Positions 12,219 to 25,427 of a stretch of DNA of 64,000 nt are shown in pieces. The translations under genes and the position numbers were made by a program. Source of the DNA: Neocallimastix lanati (nom. inval.) (lineage: Eukaryota > Neocallimastigomycota > Neocallimastigomycetes > Neocallimastigales > Neocallimastigaceae). The notes beneath the pieces were generated by a model. That model searched no databases. It was not told where the DNA came from and worked only from the letters and a program-made list of their open reading frames with translations. Positions within the stretch are counted from its first letter, which is position 1, and each line of letters begins with the position of its first letter. The stretch is from assembly GCA_016946835.1 (NCBI GenBank), contig JACVTC010000091.1, positions 41,001 to 105,000 of the forward strand, read 5' to 3'.

Positions 12219-13650
12219 ACTGCTTACAAATTATTGCACATAAAAATAACATTATTGATATAAAACAAATATGTGTATATTTGAATATTTGTATATTCAG
12301 ATATTAAATTTATATCTTATTATTTATAATAATTTATATTATTATATATTTTATATTATTATGTATATTTTATATTATTTATATTTTGTATATATTATTT
12401 ATATTCCTTATATATATTTCTTAAATACTAAATTATACTTCTTATTTTAAATTATTAAAGTTTATAATTATTAAAGTATATATAATTAATATAATAGTTT
12501 ATATTATTTATATATTATTCATATTAAAATATTATTATTTATTTATATATATATATTATATTTATATATATATATTTATTTATAATAATTATATATTATT
12601 AATACTTTACAGTATAATTAATATTAACTCTTATTCTTGTTTTGTTTTTCTTTAGTAGAAATAATATTGTAATTATAAAAATAAATATTAATAAAAATTA
12701 TTAATAACTCAAACACACTTATTAAACCAGCTACAACATAAAGAATATCACATTATTATATATATCATGTGATCTGTTATTAAAGAGTATAAAGATTTTA
12801 CCACGTGCAATAAATAAGGAAGTATCATTTGAATTATGATTTTTGATAATTTTACTTTTACCAATAACTTTTCTTGAATTTTTGGTTAATTTTTCAAATT
12901 ATTTATTAATTTGTTAATTTTGTTATTGTTAATTTCTTAATTATTTTTGAGTAAAATAATAATTCCATTTGAAATGCTAATTTCATTTGAATTAATTTCT
13001 TCATTTAAAATACCTTTTTCAAATTCTTTATTTTCTTATGATAAGTTAATGTTTTCTTCTTTTATATTATTATTTTCAATTAAATTCTCATTGCATAATT
13101 ATTTTCATTTAAATTTCAATTGCTTATGCTATTATTAGTTTCATTGTTAATTTCATTTAATTATTGTTTTCATTTAAAATATTATCCCCATTTAAATTGT
13201 TTTCTTCTTGATATTATTATCTTGGTTTATATTATTACTGTTGCATAAGTTACTATTTTCGTTTTAATTAACATTTTTCATTTAAATAATTATTGTTATT
13301 TTGACATTTAAAATTTTTATTTCTGATGTTTCCCCATCAAAGTCCATTTTCATAAAAGAGAAATAAAGATCGTTAAAACTACTACTTGAACATTCAAAGT
13401 TTCCTTGTTCTTTTCAATACATTCAATAATTTTAATATAGTTTATCTTTTTATTTTCTGTTTCCATAATAATATTAGAATATTTCTTTTTATAAAATCCA
13501 ATAAAAATACTCATGTTTATCAATATTAGCTTCTAAAAATTCATTAATACTATAAATTACGACAGCGTTTGAAATAAGAAACTTCCACTCGCTGGACTTT
13601 CCGTAAAGGTGTTTGACTTAGCTAAAGTAGTAGTTCTTTTAAGACATGAC
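11280..13650 (-). pseudogene. Decayed Copia (Ty1-type) retrotransposon remnant
   Basis: Read on the minus strand, 11750-11280 carries the Copia RNase H end. It shows a YTDSNFTDDKADGKYSSNR-like block (family: DxDxAGDxxxRKSTSG), then SCVTASTAKTK (family VALSTAEAEY), NVTIYTDYQESKYIKK and KLKHRDVRYHFNRN, and, after a +1 frameshift, VDISTKYLNGTKIL. These match the family order through the R(T/S)KHIDIRYHF and ADIxTKxL motifs. Several stops and frameshifts show it is dead. Higher coordinates (12890-13400) hold minus-strand Asn/Glu/Lys low-complexity sequence like the integrase-RT linker of the Copia copy at 26.7-27.6 kb, so the remnant probably extends to ~13650. The core RT is not recognisable. Confidence is high for 11280-11760 and moderate beyond. 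Confidence 0.75.
12184..12217. repeat. Poly-A tract inside the Copia remnant
   Basis: About 30 consecutive A residues interrupt the remnant. It could be an insertion scar or simple slippage. It is not informative by itself. Confidence 0.6.
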
Positions 13651-14221
13651 GATTTAAAAAAAATTCTTTTGAATATTAGAATAGAATCAAATGAAACTTT
13701 TATCTGACATATGTTGATTATTTAATTAATATGTAAAGTATAACCAGAAGAAGACATTTATGACATAGAACGTATATCACGTGAAAACATTTGTTACCAG
13801 TTACACAATATTTAAAAGTATGGTTAAAATTAATTTATACAATATGAAACAAAAGTATTAGCTAATTTACATGAAAAATAAATATTAAATACACTTATTT
13901 ATTTTACAATATATTTCAAATAAATATCAATATATATGGATGTAATGATTTTTTTTTTATATTATGTTAATAATTAAATATTGTATACTCAATATAATCA
14001 AAATAATTACAAAATAATTATTAGAATTTACTTTTTTTTTATTATTTCTAAAATATTTTTTAAATAAATAAATTATGAAAAACCTTTTAAAAAAATAAAA
14101 ATATATATATATACTTTTTTTTTTTTTTTTTTAAAAAAAATTATTATTTACTTTTTTTTCATTTTATAATTAAATAATTTAAATTAAAAAAAAAAAAAAA
14201 GTTTAAATGTCCTTATTAAAA

Positions 14222-16755
14222 TTATTTCTTAACATTGTTAATCATATCTTCTAACTTATTAATTTGTCTGATATACAATTCACAAATTCTGTTCACATTC
14301 TTACTATCTTTAATGTGGATCATATCCTAAATTAAAACATTTAAAATTTATTAATATATTTTAATTTAAAGTATAATTATTTAATTATTATTTATGATGA
14401 TTATAACAAACCTGCTTTAAATAGAAGTCAATATCAGTAGTTTGAGTGTATTCACCATTCATTAAATCTCCATTTTCCCATTTTCTTTGACAAGTCTTGT
14501 GCTTAAATAATATTAATAAATTCCTTATAATAAATAAAAAATAATAAAATGAAAATTAATTATTCAATTATTTTAATTTATATAATATTATAATAATAAT
14601 ATTATTATTTAAAATAATACATACTTGCATTTTTCAATACTTTCATAATCTAAGAATTTATCTAACTTTTGAATATCTAAAGTTTTATATAATTTTAAAT
14701 ATGATCTTACTGTTGGAATTAGATATTGATTGTTAACTTCTTCAATAAATATTTTGCATTGATGAATAGTTGGTTTCTAATAATTTATAATATTAATTAT
14801 ATTTATTAAATTATTTTTATCGACAGTTTTATTAAATTCAATTATTTGTAAAATTTATAAGTAATTTACAAAATAATAAATTTAGATTGTACCATTTGAG
14901 TATTTTCCAAAATATCATAATTTGGAACAGCAGGGTTAATGAATTTTGGACAAGCATAAGTAAATAATTCTTCAAAGACCTTTAAATCACTTTTAATTAT
15001 AAGTCATTCAATATATGATAAATCTATAATATAAACTTATTATATTTCATTAAATATCTTATTTACCCTTTTTGCATTTTATTAAGTTGTTCTCCATATT
15101 TTTCAATCATATTACTATGAGTAGCTTCATCAATTCCTGTTGGACATAATGTTATACAGATTGCTAAAAGAGCATACATTTGTTCACTCTTCTTAGCGGT
15201 CTATTTGATAATATAGAATATTAAATTATATTTATAATTATTATTAAATTAACATGTTTATATATTTAATTATTTTCATATTTTTAATTTAAATAATTCG
15301 ACATTTTACAGCTTCATATTGATAAGAAAGAGTTTTAAAATTTTTAATACGATTAATATATTGAAGAACGGAGATAAAAATCTTAATAGCATCTGAGTAT
15401 CTTCTCATCATCATATATGCAAAACCAACATAATAGTAAGTAGTAACATGACACGCAGAAACTCTAATGAATATATTTCTATTATGTAATTCAACATTTT
15501 CCATTGTTTTTAAAGCAAGACTATAATCACCTAATAAACAATGAACACGAAGTAAACCGATAATACTAAAGTAACCTAACATCTTATATAATTGCTTTGA
15601 ACCAAATTCACCAGCAGCTTCCCTGGTTTAATTAAGTTTAATAAATAAATATTAATATTTTCAATTAAATTTTCTAATAGTAAATATTTGTGTAAAAAAC
15701 ATACATCATATCACCACCATTTTTATTAACAAATAATTGTTCATTAATATTTGATTTTTGAATTAATGAATATAAAACATTTAGAACATTATGAACATTC
15801 CAGATATCTGGTCTTTCTCTCAAACTTTTTAATTCAATTTCATTTTTACTTTTAACTTTACTTCTGTATTGACAGAAGGATTGGAATTGATAGATGAATT
15901 CATCAATAATATCCCAAAGCCATTGATTTGGTAATTCTAAATCAACTGGTTTTTCTGGAGCTAAATAACAAAATACATTTTTAAACAAAAAAATTAGAAA
16001 ATACGTTTTATTTATAAGAATATGTTTGTATTATTGTTATTATTATTATAATTTCAATTAATTTTACCTAAGATGTAATTGAAAAGATCACAATAATTAA
16101 GATATGAATTGAATCGATCATTAATTGTAGGATTTAATTTAGCATAAATGTGTCTGTAATATAATTCCTTATATAAAATAAGGAAAAGATCATCTAAATT
16201 TTGGATTAATATTGATATGTTACTTTAATATATTTTACTTTATACTTCTATAAATAAAAATCTTTTATATAAATACCATTGTTAACTAATGGAGCAATTA
16301 CTACAGCTTCTGGCCAAGGTTGATTTTTATAATATTGCTCAGTTAATCTATTAAATAAAATTTCATAAATTTGACCTAAATCGTGATAACTATGTTCAAC
16401 GAGAATTCTATGAAAATTTAAAATAAATTTTTTAACTTCACCTGGAATTTTTACTTCTTGTTGTTGTTGTTTGTATTGCTTTTTTAATTCTTCCTGGAAA
16501 TCTTCTATCAAATTAATTCAAAATTTATATTTAGTTTTTTATTGCTACATTTTCTATACAACTTTTATTTTATTTTATTTTATTTTATTTTATTTTATTT
16601 TATTTTATTTTATTTTATTTTATTTTATTTTATTTTATTTTATTTTAAAAATTCAATTATTTATTGATTTTACCATCAAATTCATCATCTTGAGAGTAAG
16701 CGGTTGGAATTTCACCGTCTTTTACTTCATTAATATCATCATAATACATATCCAT
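14222..16755 (-). CDS. EIF3L: Translation initiation factor eIF3 subunit L (534 aa, 10 exons)
   Basis: Minus-strand exons: 16674-16755, 16277-16504, 16068-16193, 15705-15960, 15310-15622, 15067-15200, 14893-14989, 14625-14776, 14412-14523 and 14222-14326 (1605 nt, all phases consistent). Start [15 protein letters not shown]. Family landmarks in order: [159 protein letters not shown] and a C-terminal PCI region ending [15 protein letters not shown]. eIF3l is a non-core, PCI-domain subunit of the eIF3 complex in the cytoplasm, near eIF3k/e. It is lost from S. cerevisiae but kept in many fungi. Exon 2 carries a Gln-rich run after residue 38. The first intron holds a TTTTA array. Very secure. Confidence 0.96.
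16563..16647. repeat. (TTTTA)n array in eIF3L intron 1
   Basis: About 17 copies of a TTTTA unit on the plus strand sit within the first intron of the eIF3L gene (intron 16505-16673). This is the reverse complement class of the TAAAA-type array at 3577-3765. Confidence 0.9.
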
Positions 16756-18945
16756 TATTAAATTTTCTTTTATTTATAGAAGAATTTATTTTAATTATAT
16801 AAAGTAATTAATTAATAAAGAAACCTTTATTAAAACTTTTAATTAAAAAATTATTTTTAGAAATAATTATTATTTATTTATTATATCAACACTTCTTTTT
16901 AATGAATTCATAGTTAACCTATGAATAAATTTCTTTTTAAATTATATCTAATGGTATAAAAATAATTTTTAATCCATTATAAAATAAATTATATAAATTT
17001 TTAAAATTTAAGTCATTTATTGCCTATTATATAATATAATTTAATTTCTTACTCTTAATATTAAAAATATTTTTCCTTTTTTATTATTAATTTCTATTAA
17101 TTGTTTAAATACAATATTTAATTTCCCCTATAACGAGCAATAAAAAAAAACTATTTTAATACAATTATTAAAAGTTTGTTTTATTTTGTTATTTATTATA
17201 ATATATATTTATAGTGTTAGATACACTATTATATATATTTTGATTATGGTTGGATTATATTAGACCAATCATTTTATTTAAATCATTTATTTAAAATTTA
17301 ATATGATATGTACATAAAGATTTAATTATAATACAATAATAATAATATAATAATAATAAATAAATAAATAAATAAATAAATACAAAAAGATATACATACT
17401 TAAAAAACTAAATAATAAATAATAAATAATAAATAAATAATTAATAATAAATAATAAAATAATAAATAATGATAAATAATAAATAATAAATAAATAATAA
17501 ATAATAAAAAAAAAATATGAAATATAAAATAATTAAAATAATAATTATGTATATAAAATTAATTTTAATCTTAATTAATATATTTTTTTCCCTTTTATTT
17601 TATTTTAAAAGAAAAAGTTGAACAATATTTTATGAATATAGGATATATTTTATAATTCTATATTTATAATTAAAATATAATACTTTATTTTTTTTTATTA
17701 TTTTTTTTTTGTTTTTGTTTAATTTTGTTTATAAAAAAATATATGTATGTATATATATAAAAGAATAAAAAAAAAAAAAAAAAAAAAAAAAATAGAAGTA
17801 GAAAAGCAAAGGAAGGAATAAAGAGTACAAAAAGAATTTGATCCATTTTCTTATTTTATTTTATTTTTTTTTTTTTTTTTTTTTTTTCAAAATCTTACTA
17901 TTAATTTAATAATATAATTAATTTTTATTCATTTTAACTTTTTTCTTTTACATTTATTTTTTATAAAATCATTCAATACTACAATTTTCAATATTCTATT
18001 AAAGTAAAAACACTTAGAATAGTAGTAAATATAAATATTATTGTATTATATATTATAAAAATAAAATAATAATACTAAAGAGTATATATTATAAAAATTA
18101 ATAAGCTATAGAATAATCGAGCGTTTATAAGTTCTTACTTTAAAAGAGAAAGGATAAAAAGTAATTAAAAGTTTTTTATATTAATATATATATTTATTTG
18201 GTTTATATACCCAATATTTTTTTTTAGAATATTTTTATTAAAAAATTAAGAAATGGATTGTGAATTATAAATTAAAAATTAAAAAATATAAATAAAATAA
18301 CAAAAGTAATAACGAATTAAAATTACTAATAATAAAAATAGTAATAAAATCAAATTATTATATGTAGATGAATACTAAAATTTATATTATTATAGATATA
18401 AAATTACAATATTAATAAATATACATAAAATTAGCAACTTTTTTTTTTTTCTTAAATGGAATTATAAAATAAAAGAAAATAATTGAAATTATATATTATT
18501 TTACAATATTAACCATTTTATAAATTTTAATAATTTTATATTATGTAGGTTAATTTGATTTTTTAAAAAGAATATTTTTTATTTCTTAATACAATTATAT
18601 TTCAAAAATTAACTTAAAATTAAACAATTTAAAAAATATCAATAAATATTTATTACCAATAAATACTATTGTATATTAAAATTAATTTAAATAAATAAAT
18701 AATTGTAATCTTAATTATTTAGTAAAAAAAAAATAAAATTAAGAATCAGGAAATACAATATTATTTTCTAAAATCAAATAACTCAATTTCAACAAGATAA
18801 AATTTTTAATAAAGATTGTATAGATTTTTGGATTTTACTATTTTTTATATTCTAAGAAAAAGAAATTAGAATAATAATAGTAAAAATAAAGAAGAATATA
18901 AATATTTTCATTGTTTTTTTTTAAAAAAAAAGTAAATATATAATA
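16756..18945. other. Shared 2.2-kb divergent promoter region
   Basis: Separates eIF3L (-) from the WNK kinase (+). It contains TAAA/AATA arrays (17365-17510), long poly-A (17768-17791) and poly-T (17867-17887), and otherwise AT-only sequence. I cannot define individual promoter elements and see no gene. Confidence 0.65.
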
Positions 18946-19666
18946 ATGGAAGGTAGGCAACGTCTTCATTCATATAGTTCTTCACGAGACAATGACCAAT
19001 CTCAATATCAATATGGTGTTAGTAGAGATTATGCTATATCTTCTTTGGTTGTTCCAAATTCGGAACATATTGATTTATCAAAGCATTCAACAGAAAAAAT
19101 TATTGAATTAAGTCCCAATCAAAGATATGCAAAAGTATTTATTATAAAAAATAAATAAATAAATTATTTTTAAAAACATAAGAAGATATAAAAAATAATA
19201 ATATTTAGTTGTATTATTAATTAAATATTAATGGTATAAAATACATAAACAAATGTTTAAATATTGAAATAAAAGAAGAAAAATAATAATGATAATCAAT
19301 TAAATAATAAAATATATAATTAAATATAGTTAAAGTTAATATAAAATAAATAGAATAAATATATAAAAATAATACAACAATATTTATTTTTACTTTTTTA
19401 TATTATTTCTAATAAAATAATTTTTTTTTTAATATTTTTTTTAATATTTTTTTTAATAAAAAGCTTAATATAATTCTAGGTAAAGGTGCTTATAAAGTAG
19501 TATATAAAGCTCTTGATAGGGAAGAAGGATATGAAGTAGCTTGGAATGGATGCCAGGTATGTTATATTTATTTGTACTATAATTTTCGTTTAAATTATAT
19601 TTAATAACAACAGTATCATTTTCAATTCATAATTTATATAATAAATATAATATGACAATAATAATA

Positions 19667-19705
<39 letters not shown>

Positions 19706-22339
19706 GTAAAAATAAAAATAAAATTAAATATAAATATAAATAAAAAAAATAAAATAAAAAAGACAACAAAAGCAGAGTATATGGAATTGAATGAAGAAAT
19801 TGAAATATTGAAAAGAGTTAGACATCCTAATATTATTAATTTTCATGTAAGTATATCATTAATAATAAATCTTTAAAAAGTACTTTTTATTAAGTATTTT
19901 GTTTATAATATTTAATAGGATTGTTGGTATAATAATACTGAAATTGTTTTTATCACTGAATTAATGACATCTGGAACTCTTAGAGAGTGTGTTAATTTAA
20001 ATTCAATTTATTTAATTATTTATTATTTTATATATATCTATTTATTATTTATAATATTATTATTTCATTTTCACTTCATTAATAATAATAATAATAATAA
20101 TTCATATTCATATTGTATTATTATATATATTTCTTTAACTACATTCTCTGTATTAATTGTTAAAATTAGATATATTCACAAACTTCAAATTTTGAATTTA
20201 AAGATTATAAAAAGATGGTCTCGTCAAATATTGAAAGGATTATTATATTTACATTCACATGTACCTCCAATTATTCATCGTGATATTAAGGTATGTTTAA
20301 TAGTAATACTAATATTAATATTAATAATAGAAATAATACGTATTTTTTATTCTTTATATTAATTATGAATAATTATTTTTTATTATTAAAATCAACAATC
20401 AGTGTGATAATATATTTATTAATGGAGCACATGGTGAGGTTAAAATTGGTGATTTGGGTATTGCAAAAATGAAAAAAGGAAAGAACTATACAGTTATTGG
20501 AACTCCAGGTATGTGTATATAAATATATACATTTTTTAATTTTTTTTTATTTAAATTAATTTTAAATTATAAAAAATATAGAATTCATGGCACCAGAAAT
20601 GTATGATGAAAAAGGTTACAGTGAAAAGGTTGATGTTTATGCATTTGGAATGTGTTTACTTGAGATGGTAATTTAAATAAATATTATAATAATGATATTA
20701 ATAATAAATGCGATATATTTAAAATATATTTATCTTTTTACGAACGAAAAATATAAATAGGTCACAGGGGAATATCCATATAGTGAATGTAAAAATGCTG
20801 CTCAAGTTTATAAAAAAGTCACTCAAGGTATTAAACCAGAATGTTTAGAAAAAGTTACCGAACCTCAAGTATTAGATATAATAAATAATTGTTTATTACC
20901 AGAAAATGAAAGGTATTTATTTATAATTTTTTATAAATAAAATACTAATTGACATACTAATATAAAATGATTATATATGATAATTAATGAAATTGTAGAT
21001 GGAGTGTTCAACAACTTTTAGAAACGCCATTTTTATTACCTGAACCAGAAGTTTTATTATTATCAACGAATGATCAGAAGAATTATCTTACTATGCAAGT
21101 AGTATTTAAAGGAATGGATAGATTATCTGTAAAATTTGAATTTAATGTAGATACTGATACAGCTAAAGATGTTGTTAATGAAATGGTAATATTTATTTTA
21201 ACAATTTATATTTATTTATGTTGGTTATTATTATAATTTAGTTATATATACAATAATTGTAATGTGTTAGATAATGATATTAATTAATTAAAACAAATAA
21301 TAAAACAAATGTGATAATAATGATTAATAATTAATAAAAATATAATTAAATAATAATAATAATAATAATAATAATATAAATATAAATATAACAATGATTA
21401 TTTAGATTGAGGAACAAGTTATTCCCGAAAGATACCAGCAATTAATTACATCAGAAATTAATAGAATTTTGAGGGAATTAAACAAATATGCACCAGGTAT
21501 GGATGATGGAAAAGAAGATAGTCATCATATATGGAAAAGAGAAACAGTAATGGAAAAAGAATTAGCAGCAGCTGATGAAAGAGCTCTTGAAGCTGAAAGA
21601 AGAGCTTGGCAACTAGAGCAACAATTAGCAGAAAAAGAAAGAAAATTAGAAAATGAAAAAATGTTATTTAATAGCTCAACAGCTGCATTAGTTGAACAAG
21701 ATGTTCCATCAACACAGATCTTAAAGAAATCATCATATAATGATATTAGAGAAGAATTAGTTGAAGAACAATATCCTTATAAAGAAGGTAATATAAGTTG
21801 AATATATATATGTAATAAAGTTCATTTTATATATATTTAATTATATAAATTTTTATTTTTATTACCAAATAAATAATTTAAATAGAAATTTCTAATGAAA
21901 GACCTATAGAAGATTTAGTAAGAGATATATGTCTTAGTTCAAATCGTAATATTGATAAAGCAAATGAATGGATTCAGAGATTAAAGGGGCAAGATATTAT
22001 GACTGTTGGTGACCTACGTGAATGTAATTAATATTTACCTTTTTTTTTTCTCTCTTTATTAGTAAAACACACATATATATATATATATATATATTTTTTT
22101 TTTATTCTTCGTTTAAAAATATGTATTAATTTTTTAAACATTATTTATATATAGTACATGATGAAGATTGGAATAGCTTAGGTTTAACAGTATTAGCATG
22201 TAGATTACTCAAGGTAAAATATTAAAAATTAATTATTTAATATATATATAGTTATTAATTAATTAAAATAAAATATATATTAATTAATAATTATTTAATA
22301 ATTTTATTATTATAGAATACATTATATGGAAAATCATAG
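18946..22339 (+). CDS. WNK: WNK-type protein kinase with PF2-like, coiled-coil and SAM-like regions (562 aa, 13 exons)
   Basis: Exons: 18946-19134, 19464-19556, 19763-19846, 19919-19986, 20170-20290, 20403-20508, 20582-20667, 20761-20912, 20999-21185, 21406-21787, 21886-22023, 22155-22213 and 22316-22339 (1689 nt, phases close). The kinase domain spans residues ~60-310. It has [13 protein letters not shown] with Lys74 in the glycine-rich loop (the WNK position) and EVAWN, with Asn91 where ordinary kinases have the ATP-binding Lys. Then come HRDIKCDN (Asp183), DLG at 202-204, [15 protein letters not shown] with Thr215 at the WNK activation-loop site, and [15 protein letters not shown]. An OSR1_C/PF2-like domain follows at ~326-385 ([19 protein letters not shown]), then a charged coiled coil (~425-460) and a C-terminal SAM-like helical module ([20 protein letters not shown]). 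WNKs are chloride- and osmolality-sensitive kinases that activate SPAK/OSR1-type kinases. The final exon encodes only NTLYGKS. Confidence 0.93.
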
Positions 22340-22623
22340 TAATAATCGTTTAGTTTTTTTTTTTTTTTTTTATTCAAATATAAAGATCAAATATAAATGA
22401 AAACTATTACACGCAACATGTATATTCATAATTTAAATATAGTTAAGAAATAAAAAAAATTAATAATAATAGAAAATATTATATATCTAATTAAATAAGA
22501 ATGTTTAATATATATAATATTATTATGATATATATATATATATATATGTTTTTTTTTTTTTTTTTTATTAAAAGCAAAGCAAAGCAAAACAAAGCAAAAC
22601 AAAACAAAACAAAAAAAAAAAAA

Positions 22624-22669
<46 letters not shown>

Positions 22670-22790
22670 AAAAAAGAAAAAAAATCTTTAAAAATCTTTA
22701 AAAAAAATTCTTTAAAATTTTAAATAAAATTTAATCGAAAAATATTTAATAATAATAATAACAATAATAGTAATATTTATAAATGATATA

Positions 22791-22824
<34 letters not shown>

Positions 22825-23400
22825 TTTTTTTCTTAAATTGAAAAAAGGTAAAAATTTTAGAAATTATATTGTAAATATTATTATTACTATTATTATTATA
22901 TTACTGACTTTACAAATAATAAAAAAAAATTTTAAAAAAAAAATAAAATAAAAATAAAATAAAATAATAAAAAATAATAATATTAGTAATAATTAAAATT
23001 AAAATTAAAATTAATATATATATAATTAAGAAATAAAAAATATTTATGAAATAATGCCGTTTATATGTTATTTTATATACCATATGTGATATTACACCAT
23101 ACAACTCTATTATTACCTAATTTTTTAATTTTTTAAATAATTATTTTACAATTTTTTTTTTTTATCCAATAAAAAAAATTTTTTTGAATTTATAATACTT
23201 TTTTAATTCATAAAAAAAAATATACTATAGATATTTATTATCACTATCAAATTAATTTTATTAAATTTTATTTATAGTATATATGTATTTTTTTTTATAA
23301 TATATGAAAATATATATAATACATAAAGATATTTATTTTATTTTATGTTATTTTATTTTTATCTTATTTCGTTTTATTTAAATTTTATTTATTTTTTATT
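22340..23400. other. Convergent intergenic spacer
   Basis: Lies between the 3' ends of the WNK gene and the Tda10-like gene. It is dominated by homopolymers and CAAA/GCAAA runs (22571-22680) and TA repeats. Open frames here encode only homopolymeric peptides and are not genes. Confidence 0.7.
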
Positions 23401-24489
23401 TTATATTAATTTATGGGAAACCAATTCTCTTTTATCATTTATGACTAACTGTAAATGTTTCTTATTATTATTATTAAAGAATCCATTTTTATATAATTCC
23501 GGTAAATAAAGCTCATATGAAGGCATATAACGGTCAACAAAATCATAAACCTATTAAAAAAATTTATGAATATGAGAATTAATAATTAATGAATAAATAA
23601 ATAAGCAAAAAATTAAAATAGGGTATATTAAAATAATAATAATTACTTGTTCTTTTGTAAGACCAGCATTTGGATTGTTTTCTTTTTTTCTTAATTCTTC
23701 TTCTTGTTCCAAACGCCATTGGTACACATTTTCCAATTTATCATTATAAAGATGAACAAATACATCAAAATATGGATACCATAATTTTTCTATTTTTTTT
23801 AAATTTGAATTAATTTTAAGTATATGCTCTAATGGATACTTTTTGGCATATTTTGTATTTGGAAGTAGATTACTTATTTTTTCTTCATTTATTGATTTAA
23901 AACCAACCATCCAACCTTCGAAAATAATAATGTCAAAAGGTGGTGATACATTTTGCCATTTAGATTCTGGTGAACGGTCACCTCTTCCATTTTTTAATGC
24001 TTTATCATAAGTTGGAATTAAGACATTATTTTCAGAGTTTTTTAATTTTTTGAAGATTGCCTTTATTATAAATATATATATATGTATATTAACAAAGAAT
24101 TAAATTATAAATTATTTTATTTAATAATAAATTTCATTATAATTATTTTTTACTTCTCCTAATGCAATATCATGTGTTCCTGGACTTCCTCTATATTTTA
24201 ACAATTCATTACCAGCATTTGCTTTAGCTACTTCATTTTGTTCCGCATTTGTTAAATAGAGATCGTCCAAAGAAATATTTACAATGGATAAATTATATGG
24301 AGATGATTTTAAAGTCTTTACTAATTCTCTATTTAAAGTTGTTTTTCCGCTTCCTTGTGAACCACTAATTCCAATGAAAAGAGGTTCAAAATTACTATTA
24401 TTATTTCTATGTTCATTAAACCATTCAATAATTTGTTCTGAAATTAAATTTAATTTTTTTTTAAATTCAACATCACCTGATAATGCCAT
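23401..24489 (-). CDS. TDA10: Tda10/glycerate-kinase-like P-loop kinase (299 aa, 3 exons)
   Basis: Minus-strand exons: 24154-24489, 23647-24060 and 23401-23550 (900 nt, phase 0 introns). Residues ~36-50 carry the Walker A motif in FIGISGSQGSGKTTL, followed by SIVNISLDDLYLT (Walker-like Asp pair), then YRGSPGTHDIALGE. FDIIIFEGWMVGF (Walker B region) and a C-terminal helical lid with VYDFVDRYMPSYELYLPEL follow. This order matches yeast Tda10 (YGR205W, 290 aa) and the plant D-glycerate 3-kinase C-terminal domain. The yeast protein is an ATP-binding kinase of uncertain substrate, so glycerate phosphorylation is inference only. The frame stays open for ~60 bp upstream of the chosen ATG without another ATG, so a non-AUG or upstream-exon start is possible. 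The chosen start fits the family length. Confidence 0.9.
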
Positions 24490-24645
24490 TGTTTTTGAAA
24501 TTGCTAATTTTGCTATAAATTTAAACTTATAAAAATATTAATAATAAAATTATTAATTAATAATTGATCAATTAATCAAATATTTTGTAATATAAATGAT
24601 TTGTTTCAAATTAAAAAAAATGTATAATATAATTGTACATTTTTT
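24490..24645. other. Short upstream region of the Tda10-like gene
   Basis: AT-rich sequence between the Tda10-like start codon and the heptanucleotide satellite. It probably contains the promoter, but no element can be named. Confidence 0.5.
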
Positions 24646-25119
24646 AATTATTTATTATTTATTATTTATTATTTATTATTTATTATTTATTATTTATTAT
24701 TTATTATTTATTATTTATTATTTATTATTTATTATTTATTATTTATAATTTATTATTTATTATTTATTATTTATTATTTATTATTTATTATTTATTATTT
24801 ATTATTTATTATTTATTATTTATTATTTATTATTTATTATTTATTATTTATTATTTATTATTTATTATTTATTATTTATTATTTATTATTTATTATTTAT
24901 TATTTATTATTTATTATTTATTATTTATTATTTATTATTTATTATTTATTATTTATTATTTATTATTTATTATTTATTATTTATTATTTATTATTTATTA
25001 TTTATTATTTATTATTTATTATTTATTATTTATTATTTATTATTTATTATTTATTATTTATTATTTATTATTTATTATTTATTATTTATTATTTATTATT
25101 TATTATTTATTATTTATTA
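24646..25119. repeat. (TTATTTA)n heptanucleotide satellite, ~475 bp
   Basis: About 67 copies of a 7-bp unit (TTATTTA/ATTATTT) run almost without interruption, with a single visible variant near 24744 (TTATAAT). It ends at a short (TTTTA)n run at 25136-25163. No coding potential. Confidence 0.95.
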
Positions 25120-25418
25120 TACTATTTCACTATTTATTTTATTTTATTTTATTTTATTTTATTCAATCTATACTGTATTTTTATATTTCAACTATTTATT
25201 TATTTATGTTATTATTTTTTTTTTTTTTTATTATAAAAAATTTTTGTTTTATTTAAATTAATGAAAATTATTATAATTCCAATTGATTTATTAAAGTAAT
25301 AAATAAGATTCTTTTTATATATTTTAAATAATACTTTTAAAAAAAATTTTTTTTTTTATTTATATTAATATTTAGTTATTTAAGCATTAAAAACCCAATG
25401 AAAGATATAGATTATAAT

Positions 25419-25427
25419 ATAAATAAT
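25419..25427 (+). repeat. Left target-site duplication ATAAATAAT
   Basis: A 9-bp direct repeat, matching 25736-25744, flanks the 308-bp element. Confidence 0.75.

Noticed and set aside
22501-22701. Frame ending in a long Lys run
   Set aside because: Poly-A tract in the WNK/Tda10 spacer; not a gene.
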